Shown here piece after piece: positions 63,646 to 64,000 of a stretch of 64,000 nt of DNA (its first letter is position 1; every line of letters starts with the position of its first letter). The stretch comes from Nitrospira sp. (GTDB taxonomy: Bacteria > Nitrospirota > Nitrospiria > Nitrospirales > Nitrospiraceae): contig SWDM01000011.1 of NCBI GenBank assembly GCA_005116835.1, forward strand, positions 23,915 to 87,914. The letters are read 5' to 3'. The translations under genes were made by a program, and so were the position numbers. Under the pieces are notes generated by a model that saw only the letters and a program-made list of their open reading frames with translations, was not told the origin of the DNA and did no database searches.

Positions 63646-63654
63646 CGGTACGTC
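63629..63654. mobile_element. Solo end of the 194-bp MITE-like element
   Basis: AGCCGCATAATTCATGACGG followed by a CGTCG block matches the left terminus of the copies at 20803 and 37156 with one base missing. No right end follows. It forms the stop codon region of the DUF2459-like gene. Confidence 0.5.
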
Positions 63655-64000
63655 GTCTGACGGCCTAATTGTATATTCCTCGTGGTATGTACCTTAGAGT
63701 TCCCTCACGGCCTGCGAGACTTGCGAGAAATACCGGACAGGTCAGTGAATTCATCATTGCCAGTTTCACCTGTCGCACAGACCAACTTCTCGGACGTCTG
63801 TTTCACGGACGATAGTGCAGGCGTGCGAGTACCAAGCTCTCAAGTGTAAACATCGACTAAAATGGAGGCTAGTGGGAAGGTCTTGAGAGGAGCCTGGCTA
63901 ACCACTTCGTAGGGTATATTTTTATTCGCGAGAGCGGTAGTCTGCGGAGAAATATTCACCCTCTGATCATTCAAGTAGTGGGTGAGTCACCGATACATAT
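63655..64000. other. 346-bp gene-free end of the window
   Basis: No supportable frame on either strand, including frames running off the edge. No repeat or RNA recognised. Confidence 0.5.

Noticed and set aside
1..64000. CRISPR array, tRNA or rRNA genes
   Set aside because: No regularly spaced repeats and no cloverleaf or rRNA-like segments were seen on either strand.

Overview
This 64-kb window looks like chromosomal DNA of a Nitrospira-type bacterium (phylum Nitrospirota). The assignment is inferred from the housekeeping order zapB-zapA-rny-ymdB-xseA-xseB-tlyA, the mixture of environmental families (ArsM/ArsS, HflKC, formate-THF ligase, double-ACT protein, hemerythrin, Crp/Fnr), strong Shine-Dalgarno sites and fairly high GC. 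No 16S rRNA or nitrite-oxidation gene is present to prove it. I see no rRNA, tRNA, CRISPR array, integrase or prophage.

Layout. 1-15.7 kb is core: the 5' end of rlmN (minus strand), a TPR-SLT lytic transglycosylase, zapB/zapA, a long gap where a 6S RNA could lie, rny-ymdB-xseA-xseB-tlyA, a sugar epimerase, rhodanese, cutA, an M23 peptidase, fhs and hflK-hflC. 16-24.3 kb holds an arsenic-methylation/phosphate-transport operon (arsM-arsS-pit), DUF488/DUF2784, a metallopeptidase with a neighbouring protein that resembles its propeptide, and a methyltransferase. 24.4-28.4 kb is a co-directional small-gene cluster headed by a TetR regulator with an operator-like palindrome. 29.3-33.2 kb is an O-methyltransferase (broken by a 1-nt frameshift), flavin reductase, SDR and MFS exporter group. 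33.6-36.8 kb has a vanadium-haloperoxidase-like enzyme, a GNAT and a membrane-anchored SLT protein.

36.8-45.8 kb is the most accessory part: several palindromic repeat families, a YqgE/AlgH gene whose frame runs through a repeat into a P-loop ATPase, and then a four-gene island. The island comprises a C5-cytosine methyltransferase, a receiver protein with an unrecognised output domain, a large protein with two GHKL ATPase domains (MORC/Hsp90-like plus histidine kinase), and a divergent Vsr nicking endonuclease. It has no recognisable restriction enzyme. I consider it the best candidate for an undescribed, two-component-controlled DNA-modification or conflict system.

46-64 kb contains small regulators and stress genes (ACT, two DJ-1/PfpI proteins, one of them GlxA-like, hemerythrin, Crp/Fnr), lineage-type small paralogues (zinc ribbons, PilZ-like proteins), a beta-helix lipoprotein, a heme peroxidase with a strong terminator, an ArsB/NhaD-type permease, a CBS protein and a DUF2459-like protein.

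Repeats: a 194-bp element with TA-flanked terminal inverted repeats (two full copies and one solo end), a 198-bp long palindrome (plus a 136-bp deletion derivative), a ~90-bp palindrome family (three full copies, one partial, one structural relative) and a ~100-bp diverged pair. Several repeat ends supply start or stop codons to neighbouring genes. Two further items change how genes should be called: xseA appears to use an ACG start, and the O-methyltransferase carries a frameshift at an A6 run.
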